Assembly: GCA_028277645.1 (NCBI GenBank)
Contig: JANQFV010000010.1
Coordinates: 1 to 47,523 of the forward strand
DNA from: Phycisphaerae bacterium
GTDB lineage: Bacteria > Planctomycetota > Phycisphaerae > UBA1845 > Fen-1342
Direction: 5' to 3'
Length of the DNA: 47,523 nt
Shown: piece by piece, positions 7,383-16,261 of the stretch
Layout: each line of letters opens with the position of its first letter
Position numbering within the stretch: the first letter of the stretch is position 1
Position numbers and translations under genes: made by a program
The notes under the pieces: generated by a model
Told to the model about the DNA's origin: nothing
Databases searched by the model: none
The model's input: only the letters and a program-made list of their open reading frames with translations

Positions 7383-8972
7383 TTGTTCATCATCGAGATT
7401 GTGTGCCTGCTGCTCTTCTTCGTCCTGGTGGCGTTGCCGAGCCTGTACGGCTTCCACATGTACCTTTTGCTGTTCCTGGCCCTCCGCCGGCGAGGTGCGG
7501 TCCGCGCTGCGCAACGGGAGGCGATCGAGCACTATCAGCAGACGACGCCGGATGAGGCGTGGCCGCGCGTCACGACACAGATTCCGCTGTACAACGAGCT
7601 GCCGGTCGCGCGACGGATCATTGAGTCCGTCGCCGCCATCGACTATCCACGCGACAAGCACGAGATCCAGGTGCTCGACGACAGCACGGACGAGACGCGG
7701 GCGGTCGTGGATGAGGTCGTCGCCGAGCTCCGTAAGAATGGCTACGACATCAAGGCCGTCCGGCGGCCCACCCGCGAACACTACAAGGCCGGAGCGCTGG
7801 CCTATGGTCTGGAGCGCGCAACGGGCGAGTTCGTCGCGATCTTTGACGCGGACTTCGTGCCGAACCCCGGGTTTCTGCGAAACCTGATCCCGCTGATCGC
7901 GCCGCACGACGACGTGTGTACGGTGCAGGGGCGGTGGGGATATCTCAACGCCGAGGAGACCTGGATCACGCAGTCGCTGTCCCTGAGCCTCGATCTGCAC
8001 TTCGCGCTCGAGCAGGGGGCCCGCAACTGGAACGGCCTGTGTATGAACTTCAACGGCACCGCGGGCATCTGGCGTAAGTCGGCGATCGACGATCCGCGCG
8101 TCGGCGGCTGGAGCGGCGACACGATCACCGAAGATCTGGACCTGTCGTACCGCGCGCAGATGGCCGGCTGGCGGATGGTGTTCTGTGTTGACGAGGTATG
8201 CCCATCAGAACTGCCGGCGGACATCGATGCGCTGAAGGCTCAACAGCGGCGCTGGGCGACGGGGTCGCTGCAAACCGCAGTGAAGCTCGTACCGCGGGTG
8301 TGGCGGTCCAGCCTGACGCTGGCGCAGAAGCTCGAAGCGACCGTACACATGACACAGTACGCCATCGCAGTGCCGATGATTCTCGTGGCGCTGATGGGGC
8401 GACTGTTGCCACTGGCGCTGACGGGCAGCGCGTGGCCGATGTGGATCCAGTACCTGTGCATGACGTTCCTGCTGGCTGCGATCGCGCCGTGCATCGTCTA
8501 TATGTACGCGCGGCACGCGATCGGCGGGCCGTTGCCGGGACTAGGACGGATCGTCAAACTGGTGATGCTGGGGTTGGGGCTGTGTGTTAATAACGGCGTC
8601 GCCGCACTCGTTGGCCTGTTCCAGCGCGGCGGGGAGTTCGTACGAACGCCGAAGTCGGGCAGTGCTGGCGGGCGGGCGGCGCGCCTGGCGTACGGGAGCA
8701 TCCGCTCGCGGTTCTGGCTGATTGAGATCCTGCTTGGCGTACACTGCCTGGTGCAGTGGGCGGTGTTTTTGCCAATAGATGGCGTTTTGGGTGGATTGTT
8801 CCTGTTCCTGTACGGCGTAGGGCTGATCACGCTGGGCTGGGGGTCGCGGCCCAAGACAGCACGCGAGCCGGCAGAGCGAGTCATCAAACAACGTTCACGC
8901 CTGGCGCGGGACGTCGCGACGACGAGCGCCAGACCGCAGTCGTCGCCGGTGTCTTCGACGGTGGGGCGGTAG
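7383..8972 (+). CDS. Membrane glycosyltransferase, GT2 family (cellulose-synthase-like)
   Basis: A 529-residue processive-type glycosyltransferase predicted in the inner membrane. The N-terminal membrane segment (about 2-33) is followed by a GT-A catalytic domain. It shows D99-D100 in VLDDSTDE, the DAD motif at 155-157 in AIFDADFVP, TED at 249-251, and Q287-W291 in the QQRRW motif. Four or five membrane segments follow (about 310-480) and then a basic tail. It resembles CslA/glucomannan-synthase-like members of GT2; donor and product are unknown. TTG at 7383 is chosen because GAGGA lies six bases upstream, while TTG at 7377 abuts that site. No BcsB-like partner is adjacent. Confidence 0.88.
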   Translation: MFIIEIVCLLLFFVLVALPSLYGFHMYLLLFLALRRRGAVRAAQREAIEHYQQTTPDEAWPRVTTQIPLYNELPVARRIIESVAAIDYPRDKHEIQVLDDSTDETRAVVDEVVAELRKNGYDIKAVRRPTREHYKAGALAYGLERATGEFVAIFDADFVPNPGFLRNLIPLIAPHDDVCTVQGRWGYLNAEETWITQSLSLSLDLHFALEQGARNWNGLCMNFNGTAGIWRKSAIDDPRVGGWSGDTITEDLDLSYRAQMAGWRMVFCVDEVCPSELPADIDALKAQQRRWATGSLQTAVKLVPRVWRSSLTLAQKLEATVHMTQYAIAVPMILVALMGRLLPLALTGSAWPMWIQYLCMTFLLAAIAPCIVYMYARHAIGGPLPGLGRIVKLVMLGLGLCVNNGVAALVGLFQRGGEFVRTPKSGSAGGRAARLAYGSIRSRFWLIEILLGVHCLVQWAVFLPIDGVLGGLFLFLYGVGLITLGWGSRPKTAREPAERVIKQRSRLARDVATTSARPQSSPVSSTVGR

Positions 8973-8978
8973 AGCGCG

Positions 8979-10808
8979 TTAATCTCTTACGATGGGCCAT
9001 AGCACCCAGTCGCCATCGGGATAGCGCGGCGCTGTGCGAAGGTGAGCTGTTTTTTCGTCCTTTGGCGGCAACCACGTGCGCGCTGCCCGCGTTGATGAGG
9101 TGCGCCGCACCGGACGGAGTGTCGATAGGTCGACCGCACGGCCGCTGTCATCATCGCGATCCACGCCGATGGAGTAGAGCAGCGGTTGCCCGTCGACAAT
9201 TCGATACTTGATCGCTTGCCCGTCGTAGCGATCGGGCGGTACATGCGGCAACAAATGGGGTACCAAATCGTCGAGCGTGGCCGGCCAGGCGTCGTGTCGG
9301 CGGTGATGTAGCTGCAAGGCGACGGCCACGAGCGTCGCGTCGCGGCGTTGCGTGACGTACTCCGCCGAAAGCGAAGCGTTGACGAGCGACGGCATGAAAA
9401 TCGAGATTGGCAGGTAGCGGAACTGTTCGAACCTGGTTGACTTCAGTGCGTCCAGTTCGCGTTCAGCCACGGAAGGCTGGCGCTGCCACAGTGTCTGACG
9501 ACTCTCGAGCTCGCAGCGTGACAGCAGGCGGTCGAACTTGTCTGCGACCTCCCGGCGCGTGGCCATTGCCGGGCTGAGCACCGGCATCAGATAACTCGAC
9601 CAGCGTCCGCCAGGGAATGGGGCGATGCTGCCGCTGCCGGCGACGGTGCTGAGCATGTCGGGCCGTGGCAGGCCGTCGCCGTGGCCGTCGTCAGAGTACA
9701 GACGCTGGAGCAGGTCGTTGACCACGGCGTGTTCGCTGTCAAAGCGGACACGCAGGTCGCCGCCTCCGTTCACCGTCGCTAGGCGGTGCGAGAGGTCGAC
9801 GAGCTGAGAATCGGAGAGCACGTCGGGGTGGTCCGCCAATAGATCATCGAGCACTACACAGGCCTGGTTGATCAGGCGCAGGCCGATCAGGTCGGAGATG
9901 AGGAGTCGGATCTCGTACGCGTGCTCGGCGGCGCGCAGTAACGCAGTCAGGTTGGACGCCGCGCGATCGGCGTCGCCTGCTTGTGCCGCCAGATAGGTGT
10001 CGACCACGAAGTACTGGCCGGCCTCGCGTAGTACGGTGGCCTGCGGCAGCAGTACGGTCAGGAAGACCGGGTTTTCCTCGGGTTCGCCAGTTGGCTGGGT
10101 GCTGGTGAGGATTGCACCGAGACTGGCCACCGTGGTGGCCGCGCGGTATTGGTCGAGGATGTCGGTGTGTTCGGTGACGAACGCGGTGAGTTTGGGCCAG
10201 TGGATGCTGCCCGGGTGCGGGTCGGAGCCGCGGTGCGTCGGCCACTTCGGGGCGGCAATCGAGGCGGCGTGATACAGCGGCCAGGCGCGCTCCGCTTCGG
10301 GGATCGCGAGTGCTAGCGCGTTCCACTCCCGAAGGTAGTTGTGCTGAAGGACCTGGCTCGCCGTGTGCAGACGGATAGCCTGCACGACGTAAAGCAGGAT
10401 GCACAGTGTGATCAGAAGCAGCACGCCACGACCGAATGTGTCGAGTGCCCGCCAGACGAATGGGCGCGTGCGTTTCTTGGCGCGGCGGATGAGTCGCGCA
10501 GCGTCACGCGGGTTGCCGAAACGGTCGACCAAGTCGGTCGACGATGCGCCGGCGTCGAGGCCTTCCTGGAAGTGATCGATCAACTCGGCTGCGACGTCGA
10601 CTCGTTCGAATACGCACAGGCGCGTGCGGCGGACGACCTCGAGCGTGAGCCTGGCCAGCGGTTCGGGCAGGTCAGCATCTGCTATCAGACGCTGGATATC
10701 CATCTTGGGTCGGACACGACCACGCGCAAGATCGAACAACGGCGTGTAGAGCACGCGGAAGATCAGGCGGTCACGCGAGGCCGGACGGTTGGTGGCAACG
10801 GCGCTCAT
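8979..10808 (-). CDS. PadR-coupled membrane protein with HAAS-like N-terminus
   Basis: A 609-residue protein of unknown function. Around residues 65-110 it has a helical stretch (ELIDHFQEGLDAGAS, then LVDRFGNPRDAARLI) resembling the HAAS-type domains that are routinely encoded next to PadR regulators. One membrane segment follows at about 122-145 (RGVLLLITLCILLYVVQAI). The remaining 450 residues are probably extracytoplasmic and are unrecognised; the C-terminal segment LDDLVPHLLPHVPPDRYDG with a LYSIGVD motif resembles a type II secretion pilin-like tail seen in planctomycete proteins. The ATG overlaps the padR stop (ATGA), so the two are coupled. The anti-sigma-like role of the first domain is inference. 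Confidence 0.7.
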   Translation of the reverse strand: MSAVATNRPASRDRLIFRVLYTPLFDLARGRVRPKMDIQRLIADADLPEPLARLTLEVVRRTRLCVFERVDVAAELIDHFQEGLDAGASSTDLVDRFGNPRDAARLIRRAKKRTRPFVWRALDTFGRGVLLLITLCILLYVVQAIRLHTASQVLQHNYLREWNALALAIPEAERAWPLYHAASIAAPKWPTHRGSDPHPGSIHWPKLTAFVTEHTDILDQYRAATTVASLGAILTSTQPTGEPEENPVFLTVLLPQATVLREAGQYFVVDTYLAAQAGDADRAASNLTALLRAAEHAYEIRLLISDLIGLRLINQACVVLDDLLADHPDVLSDSQLVDLSHRLATVNGGGDLRVRFDSEHAVVNDLLQRLYSDDGHGDGLPRPDMLSTVAGSGSIAPFPGGRWSSYLMPVLSPAMATRREVADKFDRLLSRCELESRQTLWQRQPSVAERELDALKSTRFEQFRYLPISIFMPSLVNASLSAEYVTQRRDATLVAVALQLHHRRHDAWPATLDDLVPHLLPHVPPDRYDGQAIKYRIVDGQPLLYSIGVDRDDDSGRAVDLSTLRPVRRTSSTRAARTWLPPKDEKTAHLRTAPRYPDGDWVLWPIVRD

Positions 10809-11164
10809 GCCGGCACCTCCCCCGCCGGGGCGGGTGCAGAGATGACGCCGAGAGCTTCCATCGCGCTGGCGACGGCCTGCCACTGGGCGGATTGCTTCGC
10901 GAGCTCGCGCTTGCCGCGTTCGGTGAGGCGGTAATAGCGGCGCTCGCGGCCGGACTCGGCCCGCTGTCGGCGGGCGGCGATCCAGCCTTTGGCCTCGAGG
11001 TTGTAGAGCATGGGGTAGAGCGTCGACTGACCCATCGCGAGGACGCCGTCGGAGCGCTGCGACAGGGCGTCGACGAGCTGGTAGCCGTACATCTCGCCGC
11101 GTTCGAGCAACTTCAGGACGGCGACGGGCCCGGCGCCGCGCATGAGTTCGCGTTCAATCCGCAT
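10805..11164 (-). CDS. PadR family transcriptional regulator
   Basis: A 119-residue winged-helix repressor. It shows the hallmarks of PadR: LKLLERGEMYGYQLVDAL (18-34), GQSTLYPMLYNLEAKGWI (45-62), then the wing with RERRYYRLTERGKREL. The start at 11164 has GGAG eight bases before it; longer frames reach into the promoter. A perfect PadR-style palindrome lies over the -10 of its own promoter, so it is probably autoregulated. It is co-translated with the membrane protein downstream, whose expression it likely controls. The inducing signal is unknown. Confidence 0.92.
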   Translation of the reverse strand: MRIERELMRGAGPVAVLKLLERGEMYGYQLVDALSQRSDGVLAMGQSTLYPMLYNLEAKGWIAARRQRAESGRERRYYRLTERGKRELAKQSAQWQAVASAMEALGVISAPAPAGEVPA

Positions 11165-11199
11165 GAGTGAACTCCGGTACGGGGGCATCCGTTCTGCGG

Positions 11200-11244
11200 A
11201 TACTATGCTACACATAGTATAGCACGCGTAGGTGACCCGGGCAA
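11200..11244 (-). promoter_or_regulatory. padR promoter with overlapping PadR operator
   Basis: Minus-strand -35 TTGCCC (11244-11239) and -10 TATACT (11221-11216) are separated by 17 bases. A perfect inverted repeat ATACTATG-N5-CATAGTAT spans 11200-11220, covering the -10 element and the likely start of transcription. This position fits repression by PadR binding. The AT-rich palindrome stands out in a GC-rich background. Confidence 0.7.
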
Positions 11245-11286
11245 GTGGTTGCGAGTAAGTTAGAGAATTGATAGGGTGTCTTATGG

Positions 11287-11799
11287 ATGATTGTAGGCGC
11301 CCCCACAATCTGGACGATTGGCCACGGGTCGATCGAGATCGAGCAACTGACTACGCTGCTCGGTGGCCAGGCTATACGCACATTAGCGGACGTGCGGAGT
11401 GCGCCGTACAGCAAGTTCGCGCCGCAGTTCAATCGCGAAGTACTCGCGACGGCGGTTCAGCGGGGGAATATTCAGTACGCGTTCTGGGGTGACACACTTG
11501 GAGGCCGGCCGAACCACCCGTCGCTGTTCCTCCGCGGCGGTAAGCCGGACTATCACGCGATGGCGGAGACTGCGGAGTTTGCGCGCGGCCTGGAACTCGC
11601 GATCGACGCTGCTCGGCGCGAGCGGATCTGCCTGATGTGCTCCGAGGAGGATCCGGCCTACTGCCATCGCTCGCGATTGGTGGCCGAGCAACTGGTGAAG
11701 GCCGGTTTTGTCGTATTGAATATCCGTCACGATGGTTCAGTTGAGAGCCATGCGGATGTTGTCCGACGGCGCACCGGCGGGCAGCTCGCACTGTTTTGA
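11287..11799 (+). CDS. DUF488 family protein (first of a tandem pair)
   Basis: A 170-residue DUF488 protein; the family has no settled biochemical function. The typical opening TIGHGSIEIEQL (residues 9-20) is followed by LADVRSAPYSKFAPQFNRE. The C-terminal signature LMCSEEDPAYCHRSRLVAEQL carries the conserved Cys and Cys-His that suggest a catalytic or metal site. It is first in a three-gene cassette: nine bases separate it from the next DUF488 gene. The start at 11287 is uncertain by a few codons because no strong ribosome-binding site is visible. It is divergent from padR across about 120 bases. Confidence 0.88.
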   Translation: MIVGAPTIWTIGHGSIEIEQLTTLLGGQAIRTLADVRSAPYSKFAPQFNREVLATAVQRGNIQYAFWGDTLGGRPNHPSLFLRGGKPDYHAMAETAEFARGLELAIDAARRERICLMCSEEDPAYCHRSRLVAEQLVKAGFVVLNIRHDGSVESHADVVRRRTGGQLALF

Positions 11800-11808
11800 G
11801 GGGTAGCT

Positions 11809-12273
11809 TTGCGCGTCTACACGATCGGCTTCTCGGGGAAGTCGGCGGAGCAGTTCTTCGCGATTCTGAGCAACGCCAGCGTTGAGCGCGTGCTGGACAT
11901 TCGGCGGAGCAACAACACGCTGTATGCGGGTTTCACGCGCTCACGCGACCTGCCCTTCTTCCTGGAGCGCATTTGCGGGATCGAATATGTACACGAGCCC
12001 GAGTTTGCACCGTCGCTTGAACTGCTGCGCGCGCATCAGGCCCGGCTCAAGAAGGACAAACGCGATCCGACCGCCTGGGCGGACTTCGGCGAGCGCTATC
12101 TCGCCGAGGTGCAGAATCGTCCCGTAGCGGAGCACTTTGCGCGGCATACGGTCGGCGTCGATAACGTATGCCTGTTGTGCATGGAGCCGACCGCCGACAC
12201 CTGTCATCGACGGTTGCTGGCGGAACATCTGGCGGCGACCGCCGACCTGGATTTGGAGATCATCCACTTGTGA
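11809..12273 (+). CDS. DUF488 family protein (second of a tandem pair)
   Basis: A 154-residue paralogue of the preceding gene, using a TTG start with GAGGGG five bases upstream. It begins MRVYTIGFSGKSAEQFFAIL and carries VLDIRRSNNTLYAGFTRS, where the first copy has DVRSAPYSKF. It ends with LLCMEPTADTCHRRLLAEHL, retaining the Cys and Cys-His positions of the family. The two copies are divergent outside these motifs, so this is an old pairing rather than a recent duplication. Its TGA overlaps the GTG of the next gene (GTGA), indicating co-translation with the dual-OB-like protein. Confidence 0.86.
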   Translation: MRVYTIGFSGKSAEQFFAILSNASVERVLDIRRSNNTLYAGFTRSRDLPFFLERICGIEYVHEPEFAPSLELLRAHQARLKKDKRDPTAWADFGERYLAEVQNRPVAEHFARHTVGVDNVCLLCMEPTADTCHRRLLAEHLAATADLDLEIIHL

Positions 12274-13004
12274 ACGCGGGGCACGATGCGCGGGGCCGGC
12301 GACTGCTCGTCATGTCGGTCACGAAGCTGGCCGATGGCGTCTGTGTGGCCTGCCTGGACACCGATTACAAGTGGGTCCGGCCGACACGCGAGAATGAGAC
12401 GGGGTGGCGCCAACTCGAGGTGAATGACCTCTTTGACGAGCGCGGGCAGGAGGTAGTCCGCGTGGGAAACGTCGTTACGTGGTCGGTGGGCGACGCCATC
12501 CCGCGGGACGCGCATACCGAAGACGTGCCGGAGTCCGGACGTCCGCGGCTGGCCCGGCGGGCCGGTGCGGCGGAACTGCGGACGCACTGTGCGCGCTGTT
12601 CCGAGGGCAGCTTCGCCGCGTTTCTGCGTAGCGCTGATAGGAGCCTGCTGCTGCTGGCACCCCAGTCGGTTGACGCCGTGGAGTTCTCCGATTATCCGAA
12701 GCGCGGGTTGAACGCTCGAATTACGTTCAGATGCGACGGGCGCTGCGAGGATCTGAGTGTCACTGATCTCCAATGGCGCGCGTGCGGCCGTACACTGCTC
12801 GGGCGACACCGCAGCCAGCACTTGCGCTGGACGCATGAGGAGTTCGCGGCTCGCGAGCACCGGCGTGTCGAGTTTCTGGCGATCGGACGCGGTCAGCCGT
12901 TCCACGAGTCCGTACATCCGCTCGCGGGTCCGTATTGGCCGTTTGTCATTACAGTGTTCACGACGCCGCCGGTGGATGCGCCGATCGACTTTCAGAACCG
13001 CTGA
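12270..13004 (+). CDS. Dual-OB-domain-like protein linked to DUF488
   Basis: A 244-residue protein resembling the dual OB-fold domain family. The first barrel has RLLVMSVTKLADGVCVACLD and WVRPTRENETGW near residues 10-45, then DLFDE, VRVGNVVTW and PRDAHTEDV. The second half repeats the pattern with ARITFRCDG, GRHRSQHLRW, FLAIGRGQPF and PYWPFVITVFTTP. OB folds commonly bind single-stranded nucleic acid, so a nucleic-acid-related role for the cassette is plausible but inferred. The GTG start overlaps the upstream DUF488 stop by four bases (GTGA), which decides the start over longer in-frame options. Confidence 0.65.
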   Translation: MNAGHDARGRRLLVMSVTKLADGVCVACLDTDYKWVRPTRENETGWRQLEVNDLFDERGQEVVRVGNVVTWSVGDAIPRDAHTEDVPESGRPRLARRAGAAELRTHCARCSEGSFAAFLRSADRSLLLLAPQSVDAVEFSDYPKRGLNARITFRCDGRCEDLSVTDLQWRACGRTLLGRHRSQHLRWTHEEFAAREHRRVEFLAIGRGQPFHESVHPLAGPYWPFVITVFTTPPVDAPIDFQNR

Positions 13005-13061
13005 CCAGATCTACGGCGGTCGCGTCGGTGAATGGCCGCGATGTGCGTGCAAGGGCTGCGC

Positions 13062-13586
13062 TCAGCCCACCGGCTTCAACCCGGTCGGATACCGCCGGGC
13101 GAGGTCTATGTAGGTTTCTTTCCAGCGGGTCCATTCGGCTCTGTATTCGGCGCTGACTGTCTTTTCGAGCAGCTTGGCGGGGACGCCGACGGCGATGTGC
13201 TCGGCGGGGATTTGCTGGTGCTGGCGGACTACGGCGCCCTCGGCGACGACGGCCCATTCGCCGACGTCGGACCAGTCCGAGACGATCGCGCCCATGCCGA
13301 TCACGGCGTAATCGTGGATCGTCGCGTTGTGAACGATGCACGCGTGGCCGAGCGTAACGCGGTCGCCGATGGTCGTCTGTTCGTCCGGGCGGGCATGGAT
13401 GACGACGTTGTCCTCCACCGCGGTGCCGTCGCCGATGACGATGCGGCCGTAGTCGCCGCGCACGCGGGCACCGGGGCCGATCCAGCAGCCGGCGCCGAGC
13501 ACGACATCACCAAATACGTCGGCGGAGGGGTGGATGTAGGTGTCGGGGCCGATCTGCGGGGTTCTGTCTTCGAAGGAACTGATCAT
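13062..13586 (-). CDS. Gamma-carbonic-anhydrase family hexapeptide protein
   Basis: A 174-residue left-handed beta-helix protein of the gamma-class carbonic anhydrase/YrdA/PaaY group, expected to be a cytoplasmic trimer. The three metal histidines are present: H64 in NVVIHARPD, and H81 and H86 in LGHACIVHN. R43-G-D45 is the conserved intersubunit pair. Repeating hexapeptides run from about residue 12 to 125, and a C-terminal helix follows (EYRAEWTRWKETYIDLAR). Family members may be active anhydrases or acyltransferase-like proteins of unknown activity; the sequence does not decide. It is convergent with the dual-OB gene. Confidence 0.9.
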   Translation of the reverse strand: MISSFEDRTPQIGPDTYIHPSADVFGDVVLGAGCWIGPGARVRGDYGRIVIGDGTAVEDNVVIHARPDEQTTIGDRVTLGHACIVHNATIHDYAVIGMGAIVSDWSDVGEWAVVAEGAVVRQHQQIPAEHIAVGVPAKLLEKTVSAEYRAEWTRWKETYIDLARRYPTGLKPVG

Positions 13587-13748
13587 CTGTACCTCTTGCG
13601 CGCAGTCCCAGGGGGCGTTTATCTCGCGGAGATCGTCGCGAATGTACTGGAGGGACTCGGGCGGTCAATGGGCGCAACCGCTTTAGAGCAGTTGATCGGT
13701 TTGGTATCATGACGGGTTGATCTGCCGCACTCTGGAGGAGCATCCGAG

Positions 13749-14828
13749 ATGACGACCGCCCCGTCTCGTGCGCGTGTTGCTGCGTCGATTGATGATATTG
13801 CGCCGCTGATCGGCGAGACGCCGCTGCTGCGGATTGACTATCTGCTCGACGGGCAACCGCGGCACCTGTTCGCGAAGTACGAGCAGGAGAATATGACGGG
13901 GTCGGTCAAGGACCGCATGGCCGAGCACATTCTCCGCAAGGCGTATGAGCGGGGCGAGCTGCGGCCGGGCGATACGATCGCCGAGGCGTCGAGCGGCAAC
14001 ACGGGGATCTCATTCGCGGCGATCGGCCGGGCGCTGGGGCATCCGGTGCGGATCTATATGCCCAACTGGATGAGCCAGGAGCGCGTGCGACTGATTCAGA
14101 GCCTGGGTGCCGAGATCGTCCCCGTGTCGCATGAGCAGGGCGGCTTCCTCGGCAGCATCGCGCTGGCGGAGAAGTATGCGGAGGAGCACGAGCGCATCTT
14201 TCTGCCGCGGCAGTTTGAGAACCAAGCAAACATCGACGCGCATTTTGAGTCGACCGGACCGGAGATCGAGTATCAGCTCACTGAGTTCGACGCGACGGCG
14301 GGCGCGTTTATCGCGGGCGTCGGCACGGGCGGAACCGTGATGGGTGTGGGGCGGTACCTGCGGCGGCAAACCCCGGGCGTGAAGATTCACCCGCTGGAGC
14401 CGGCGAATTCGCCGACGCTACGGACGGGCTGTCAGGTCGGCGCGCACCGCATTCAGGGCATCTCGGACGAGTTCATCCCGAGCATCGTCAAGCTGGATGA
14501 GATGGACGCGGTGGTCGACGCGTGGGACGGCGACTCCATCCTGATGGCGCAGATGTTGTGCAGCCAGCTAGGATTGGCGGTAGGCATCTCGTCAGGTGCG
14601 AACTTCATCGGTGCGGCGAAGGTGTTGGAGGAGATGGGGGCAGACGCGACGATTGTCACGATCCTGCCGGACTGCAACAAGAAGTATCTGAGCACGGACC
14701 TGTGCCGGATCGAGCCGGTGGGCGAAGACTACATCACGCCGCGGGTGGAGCTGGTGCGCTTCCGCGCAGTGCGGCGGTGCCTGGGGCGCATGTGCAAGCA
14801 CCACGCGGAGGAGGCGAAGGGCGCGTAG
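13749..14828 (+). CDS. Cysteine synthase family PLP enzyme
   Basis: A 359-residue fold-type II PLP enzyme of the O-acetylserine sulfhydrylase/cystathionine beta-synthase family. The PLP lysine is K54 in MTGSVKDRM. The substrate loop is SSGNTGISFA, the phosphate-binding loop VGTGGTVMGVG, and the C-terminal SSGAN element is present (GISSGANFIG). A Cys-containing tail (VRRCLGRMCKHHAEE) extends beyond the usual CysK length of about 310. GGAGGAG lies upstream of the ATG. No serine acetyltransferase is nearby, so cysteine synthase is the general call; cystathionine or O-phosphoserine specificity cannot be excluded. Confidence 0.88.
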   Translation: MTTAPSRARVAASIDDIAPLIGETPLLRIDYLLDGQPRHLFAKYEQENMTGSVKDRMAEHILRKAYERGELRPGDTIAEASSGNTGISFAAIGRALGHPVRIYMPNWMSQERVRLIQSLGAEIVPVSHEQGGFLGSIALAEKYAEEHERIFLPRQFENQANIDAHFESTGPEIEYQLTEFDATAGAFIAGVGTGGTVMGVGRYLRRQTPGVKIHPLEPANSPTLRTGCQVGAHRIQGISDEFIPSIVKLDEMDAVVDAWDGDSILMAQMLCSQLGLAVGISSGANFIGAAKVLEEMGADATIVTILPDCNKKYLSTDLCRIEPVGEDYITPRVELVRFRAVRRCLGRMCKHHAEEAKGA

Positions 14829-14875
14829 CCCCGCGCGTTTGGTGCGCTACGGCCGACCGGGGCGTCGGCAGCTAC

Positions 14876-16261
14876 TTAGCGGCGGATTTCGCGGAGGAAC
14901 TCCTGCACTTCGGGGATCTCACCCTGGTAGACCAGGTAGCCGTTGTAGGGTTCACGGTCGGTGATTTCGTCGGCGACGGGCGTGAGCATGAGCTGCTTCA
15001 CCTCGTCGCGGTCATGCGTCTGGCCGAGAGCCCAGCAGAGCTTCATGTATGCGACCTCGGGCAGCATGTTCGCCGCGGGCACGACGCCGAGCTCCATGAT
15101 CTCGCGGCCGGTCTCGTAGACGTACATCTGCACGTAGCCCCACAGCGTCTGCACCGTCATGTAGACGTGTACGCCCGCGTCCTTGGCCCGTTGCAACGCG
15201 GGGTACAGCGGCTTGTTCACGTGGCCGAGACCCGTGCCGGCGATGACGATGCCGCGGTAGCCCTTCTCGATGATCGCGTCGACTACGTCCGGCTGCATGC
15301 CCGGGTAGTAATAGAGGATCGTGACCTTGTCATCGAAGGTCGGGACGATGGTGATCTCGCGGTCGTCGCGGCGTCGTCGATAGTTCGGCTGCAGATATGC
15401 GATCTGGTTTCGATCGATCATGGCCAGTGGCACGTCGCCGATGGTGCGGAACGTCGAGCGATAGCTGCTGTGCATTTTGCGGACGCGTGTCCCGCGGTGC
15501 AGCAGGCCGTATTCGTCGGACGTCGGGCCGAACATGCACACCTGCACTTCGGCGATCTCGCCCTCGGCGGCAGCCTTCACCGCGTTGATCAGATTCATCG
15601 CGGCGTCGGATGACGGCCGGTCGCTCGAACGCTGCGAACCGACCATCACGATCGGCACCGGTGGATTCTGCACCATGAACGTCAGGACGGCGGCGGTGTG
15701 GTGCATGGTGTCGGTGCCGTGGCCGATGACGACTCCATCGACGCCTTCGGCGATCGCCTCGCCGATGCGCTGGGCGAGGGTGATGTACTGCTCCCTGGCC
15801 ATGTTCTCGCTGAATACGCCGTAGAGCTTCTCGGTTTCGAGATTGCAGATATCCGCCAGCTCCGGGACGGAGCCGTAGAGCTCGCCGGGGGAGAAAGCGG
15901 GGATGACCGCGCCGGTGCGATAGTCGAGTCGGCTGGCAATCGTGCCGCCGGTGCCGAAGAGGACGACGTTGGGCTTGCCGTCGTCGCGCGGGAACTCCTT
16001 TTCGGGGATGTGGTAGTGCGCCTCGCGACGACCGTGCTCGGTCATGCTGGTGATGGTCTCGGCCGCGATTCCGATGTTGTAGCCGCTGTTGAGCTTCAGC
16101 ACGATGTGGCAGTCGTCGGCGGTCTCGGAGCGCGGCAGGATCAGTCCGCGGAACTCGCCGCGGGAAGACTCGACCGCGACGTCGCTCCACACGCCGACGT
16201 TGTGTCGTTCGAGCACTTTGCGGCCGACGCCGCGATAGCCTTTGAAACGCTCGTCACTCAT
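14876..16261 (-). CDS. gatD: Glutamyl-tRNA(Gln) amidotransferase subunit D
   Basis: A 461-residue GatD: the asparaginase-type subunit that frees ammonia from glutamine or asparagine for transfer to Glu-tRNA(Gln). An N-terminal beta-barrel extension (about 1-90) precedes the two-domain asparaginase. Visible catalytic elements are T107 in FGTGGTIASR, T183-D184 in GHGTDTMHHT, and the Asp/Lys region SSDAAMNLINAVKAA. Type I/II asparaginases lack the N-terminal extension and a downstream gatE. The start overlaps the gatE stop by four bases (ATGA), so the subunits are co-translated. GatDE is the form described from archaea, which makes its bacterial context notable. Confidence 0.88.
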   Translation of the reverse strand: MSDERFKGYRGVGRKVLERHNVGVWSDVAVESSRGEFRGLILPRSETADDCHIVLKLNSGYNIGIAAETITSMTEHGRREAHYHIPEKEFPRDDGKPNVVLFGTGGTIASRLDYRTGAVIPAFSPGELYGSVPELADICNLETEKLYGVFSENMAREQYITLAQRIGEAIAEGVDGVVIGHGTDTMHHTAAVLTFMVQNPPVPIVMVGSQRSSDRPSSDAAMNLINAVKAAAEGEIAEVQVCMFGPTSDEYGLLHRGTRVRKMHSSYRSTFRTIGDVPLAMIDRNQIAYLQPNYRRRRDDREITIVPTFDDKVTILYYYPGMQPDVVDAIIEKGYRGIVIAGTGLGHVNKPLYPALQRAKDAGVHVYMTVQTLWGYVQMYVYETGREIMELGVVPAANMLPEVAYMKLCWALGQTHDRDEVKQLMLTPVADEITDREPYNGYLVYQGEIPEVQEFLREIRR

